A stretch of 64,000 nt of DNA from Entomomonas moraniae. GTDB lineage: Bacteria; Pseudomonadota; Gammaproteobacteria; Pseudomonadales; Pseudomonadaceae. The notes under the pieces were generated by a model, which was not told the DNA's origin, did no database searches, and worked only from the letters and a program-made list of their open reading frames with translations. Shown here in pieces: positions 61,827-64,000 of this stretch (its first letter is position 1; every line of letters starts with the position of its first letter). The position numbers and the translations under genes are program-made. The stretch is taken from contig NZ_CP029822.1 in NCBI RefSeq assembly GCF_003991975.1, forward strand, positions 1,364,001 through 1,428,000, in the 5' to 3' direction.

Positions 61827-64000
61827 TTAAGCCCCTGTATCCTCATCCAGTAACGCATGTATTTTTATTTCTGGTTGAGGTTGATCATCGTAAAACGTTT
61901 CTGTATAACCATCTTTATCCGTACGCCCCCTTCTGCTTGAGCCATCAGGCATATAAGCAATATAACTTGTATTACTATAAGGATGATCATGATCATCCGT
62001 TAATTGAAAACGTAAGTTATAAGTAGGCTTATCAATCAAACTGTTTGTTTTCTTTGAGTAAATCTTTTCAAACGGCTTCAATACAACAGCAGGTGCCGTA
62101 ACTGCTGTGACAGCGTCTTGTTTAAATAATGGTGTTTGAGGAATGGCCAGACTCCCCGCCATAGGCACTCCACCCGTCCACACAGGCATAGTCATCCAAA
62201 TACCTGCTGGATTAAGTACAATATGCTGCCCACCTGCTTTTAGCGTTAAAGACAAGCCGCCATCAATCACTATTTGCCCGCCTGACTTAAGGTGTATTTC
62301 TTGTCCTGCTTCAGTTGTCGTAATCGTGCCAACTGTTTTATGCTCAGCAAGCCCTACCTGAGTATAATCATTCGCTAGTACTTGGCTACGACGGTCTAAA
62401 TCAGTGAGGTGATGCTCTTCTCCCTCAATTTTAGTATATCGATTCTTTACAATGGTTTCTGAATGCTCATTATTAACTTGTAAATGGCTATTGTTATTAA
62501 CTTGAATTGTATGATTATTTTTAGTTAATTGATCATAGTCTTTTTGTGCCTGCACAAAAATTTGTTCTTTGTCCTTTTTATCTTCAATTCTAAACTCATT
62601 ACTCCCTACGCCGCCTTTTGATGAAGATGTTTTAAAAACAGACTTCGTTTTATTAGCAGGTAACTCATAAGGCAGCTTATTAATGCCATTATGGATAGCG
62701 CCCGAAATAATGGGCTGATCTATATCTCCTTCGAGAAAATCCACCTTAACTTCCATGCCCACCCGAGGAATAACCACTGCACCATAACCATCATGAGCCC
62801 AATTGCTCGCCACACGAATCCAACAGCTAGAGTGCTCATTTTTAGGATTCAATCTATCCCAATGAAACAAAACCTTTACCCGGCCAAACTCATCACAAAA
62901 AATCTCTTCACCCTGTCCCCCTGTAACAACCGCTGTTTGACTACCTAATACTTGAGGCTTAGGATGTAAGCGTTGCGGTCGACAAGGGACATCTTTAGGC
63001 GTACTAATCAAGCAGTTTCTATAACCCTGCTGAAAATCATCAAAAGGAAACTGCAAACCATCATCAACAGGATGGTTATAGTATTTAAATAAATAATGCA
63101 CATCTTTGATAACAGCTGCGACCTCACTTCCTAAGGCCTCCAATACTTGAGGTTGTCTACCTTGGTGATAAACTTGGTTAACAAGCCAATAATCAGAAGA
63201 GTCTAATGCATCCAGCTCAGGATAATTCGACAAAGAAAAACAATAACCACTCTTTAATAAAGGCACATCAGTATAAGCCTCTGCAAGTATCTGGCTTGCT
63301 TTTAAACGTTCTATCTCTATTTTTGCATAATGTTCCCCTCTAGCCACATTTAAGTGGCGTTGAGGATAATCATAAAACTCAAGCTTTGGTTCTATAGCAT
63401 GATTAGCCTTATCGCTTTGTGTTCCCTCTGCGATGCCCTCAGGAATTTTCATGTTTTGAAAATTATAATTTCGAAAACTAGCCTTAGTTGTTGTTGCCGT
63501 TAAACCAATAGAAAAACTTTTAAAGACGGGGCTATCAGCAACATTTCCTGTACTGGGTCTGTACTCAAAAACCTCATCATACTGGCCAAAAAAGCTATTG
63601 GCGTCACTCAACACCATCAGATGAGAATCGTTGGCGTGTTGATAGTAGATATTTATCCCTTCTTCTTCACAAAGACGATAGATAAAATCTGCATCAGACT
63701 CTTTATATTGGCAACAAAACTCTCTTTTGGGATAATCCTCTTTAAACATTAAAGAAAAATCTATCCCTTGCTGCAAACCATGCTCATTTAATAAAGCACA
63801 TACAATCTCAGGAACACTTTGATTAATGAATGCTCGTTGATTAAAACGGTGATGAAGATTCATAAAACGTGAAGATAAAATAACTTTAAATAAGCTATAA
63901 TCTTTACCTATTGCTCCACGTTTTACAGCAACAATGACACCATGTACACCTGCTTTTTTGTCTGAGGTAAAAGATAAGCAAGCTTTTTTACCTAATAGTT
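61827..64000 (-). CDS. vgrG: T6SS spike protein VgrG, 5' end outside the window
   Basis: The frame stays open to base 64000; the ATG at 63863 is internal, because upstream codons continue the VgrG fold (KACLSFTSDKKAGVHGVIVA, KVILSSRF) without a stop. Visible are the gp27-like region (ESDADFIYRLCEEEGINIYY), the gp5-like OB fold (GEEIFCDEFGRVKVLFHWD, CWIRVASNWAHDGYGAVVIPRVGMEVKVDFLEGD), and the beta-helix spike with the repeated AGQEIHLKSGGQ motif. A DUF2345-like region follows (LTLKAGGQHIVLNPAGIW), then a 70-residue tail ending at DEDTGA with a transthyretin-like look (RFQLTDDHDHPY...GRTDKDGYTETF). The tail may recruit the next gene's product. It punctures target membranes in T6SS. Confidence 0.95.
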   Translation of the reverse strand, partial: LLGKKACLSFTSDKKAGVHGVIVAVKRGAIGKDYSLFKVILSSRFMNLHHRFNQRAFINQSVPEIVCALLNEHGLQQGIDFSLMFKEDYPKREFCCQYKESDADFIYRLCEEEGINIYYQHANDSHLMVLSDANSFFGQYDEVFEYRPSTGNVADSPVFKSFSIGLTATTTKASFRNYNFQNMKIPEGIAEGTQSDKANHAIEPKLEFYDYPQRHLNVARGEHYAKIEIERLKASQILAEAYTDVPLLKSGYCFSLSNYPELDALDSSDYWLVNQVYHQGRQPQVLEALGSEVAAVIKDVHYLFKYYNHPVDDGLQFPFDDFQQGYRNCLISTPKDVPCRPQRLHPKPQVLGSQTAVVTGGQGEEIFCDEFGRVKVLFHWDRLNPKNEHSSCWIRVASNWAHDGYGAVVIPRVGMEVKVDFLEGDIDQPIISGAIHNGINKLPYELPANKTKSVFKTSSSKGGVGSNEFRIEDKKDKEQIFVQAQKDYDQLTKNNHTIQVNNNSHLQVNNEHSETIVKNRYTKIEGEEHHLTDLDRRSQVLANDYTQVGLAEHKTVGTITTTEAGQEIHLKSGGQIVIDGGLSLTLKAGGQHIVLNPAGIWMTMPVWTGGVPMAGSLAIPQTPLFKQDAVTAVTAPAVVLKPFEKIYSKKTNSLIDKPTYNLRFQLTDDHDHPYSNTSYIAYMPDGSSRRGRTDKDGYTETFYDDQPQPEIKIHALLDEDTGA

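Noticed and set aside
1-64000. CRISPR arrays, insertion sequences, tRNA or rRNA genes
   Set aside because: No regularly spaced short repeats, no transposase or integrase fragments and no recognisable tRNA or rRNA sequence were noticed on either strand. The only long repeat is the A-domain pair.

Overview
The window is low-GC, densely coded gammaproteobacterial DNA. Gene content (NarK1-NarK2 ahead of narGHJI, CusCFBA, MoaC/D/E, T6SS VgrG, PgtP, PuuE/PucG) points to Pseudomonadales. The AT-richness together with this gene set resembles insect-gut Pseudomonadaceae such as Entomomonas; that assignment is inference from memory, not a search result.

Layout. (1) 1-16.1 kb is a nitrate-respiration and molybdenum block: moaE (partial)-moaD on the minus strand, moaC-narX-narL on the plus strand, moeB on the minus strand, then narK1-narK2-narG-narH-narJ-narI closed by a terminator, then modABC. 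It holds sensing, nitrate/nitrite transport, the reductase, molybdate import and part of Moco synthesis. (2) 16.2-20.1 kb has an MHS-type MFS transporter, an OafA-like acyltransferase with an SGNH domain, and an orphan DUF5675-like gene, followed by about 1 kb without a convincing gene. (3) 21.1-29.6 kb is a copper/silver efflux locus: cusRS on the plus strand, converging on cusC-cusF-cusB-cusA on the minus strand, with a strong palindrome in front of cusC. (4) 29.8-31.3 kb has an AEC transporter and a small membrane protein.

(5) 31.45-46.28 kb is a very large non-ribosomal peptide synthetase locus, C-A-T-C-A-T-E-C-A-T-C-A-T-TE. It is split into two reading frames by one missing base. The first two adenylation domains are encoded by an almost perfect direct repeat of about 1.57 kb (9 synonymous differences plus the missing base), and this repeat uses visibly different codons from the DNA around it. 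Residues read from the binding pockets suggest a valine-like residue for modules 1 and 2 (the second epimerised to D), an unassigned residue for module 3 and serine for module 4, with TE release. This is the most unusual structure in the window. A Sfp-type phosphopantetheinyl transferase at 59.6 kb could activate the carrier domains.

(6) 46.8-52.9 kb is a chaperone-usher fimbrial operon (pilin, chaperone, usher, tip-adhesin candidate, second chaperone). A perfect TGTGA-N6-TCACA CRP/Vfr-type site lies upstream. (7) 53-59.3 kb has a His/Lys-rich secreted repeat protein, a PgtP-like transporter, a histidine phosphatase, and a ureide (allantoin) block pucG-puuE-MHS transporter. (8) 60.2-64 kb is a vgrG that runs off the window edge, followed by an unidentified putative cargo/effector gene and an overlapping gene for a membrane-anchored protein, arranged like a T6SS effector-immunity pair. 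No tRNA, rRNA, CRISPR array or transposase was seen.
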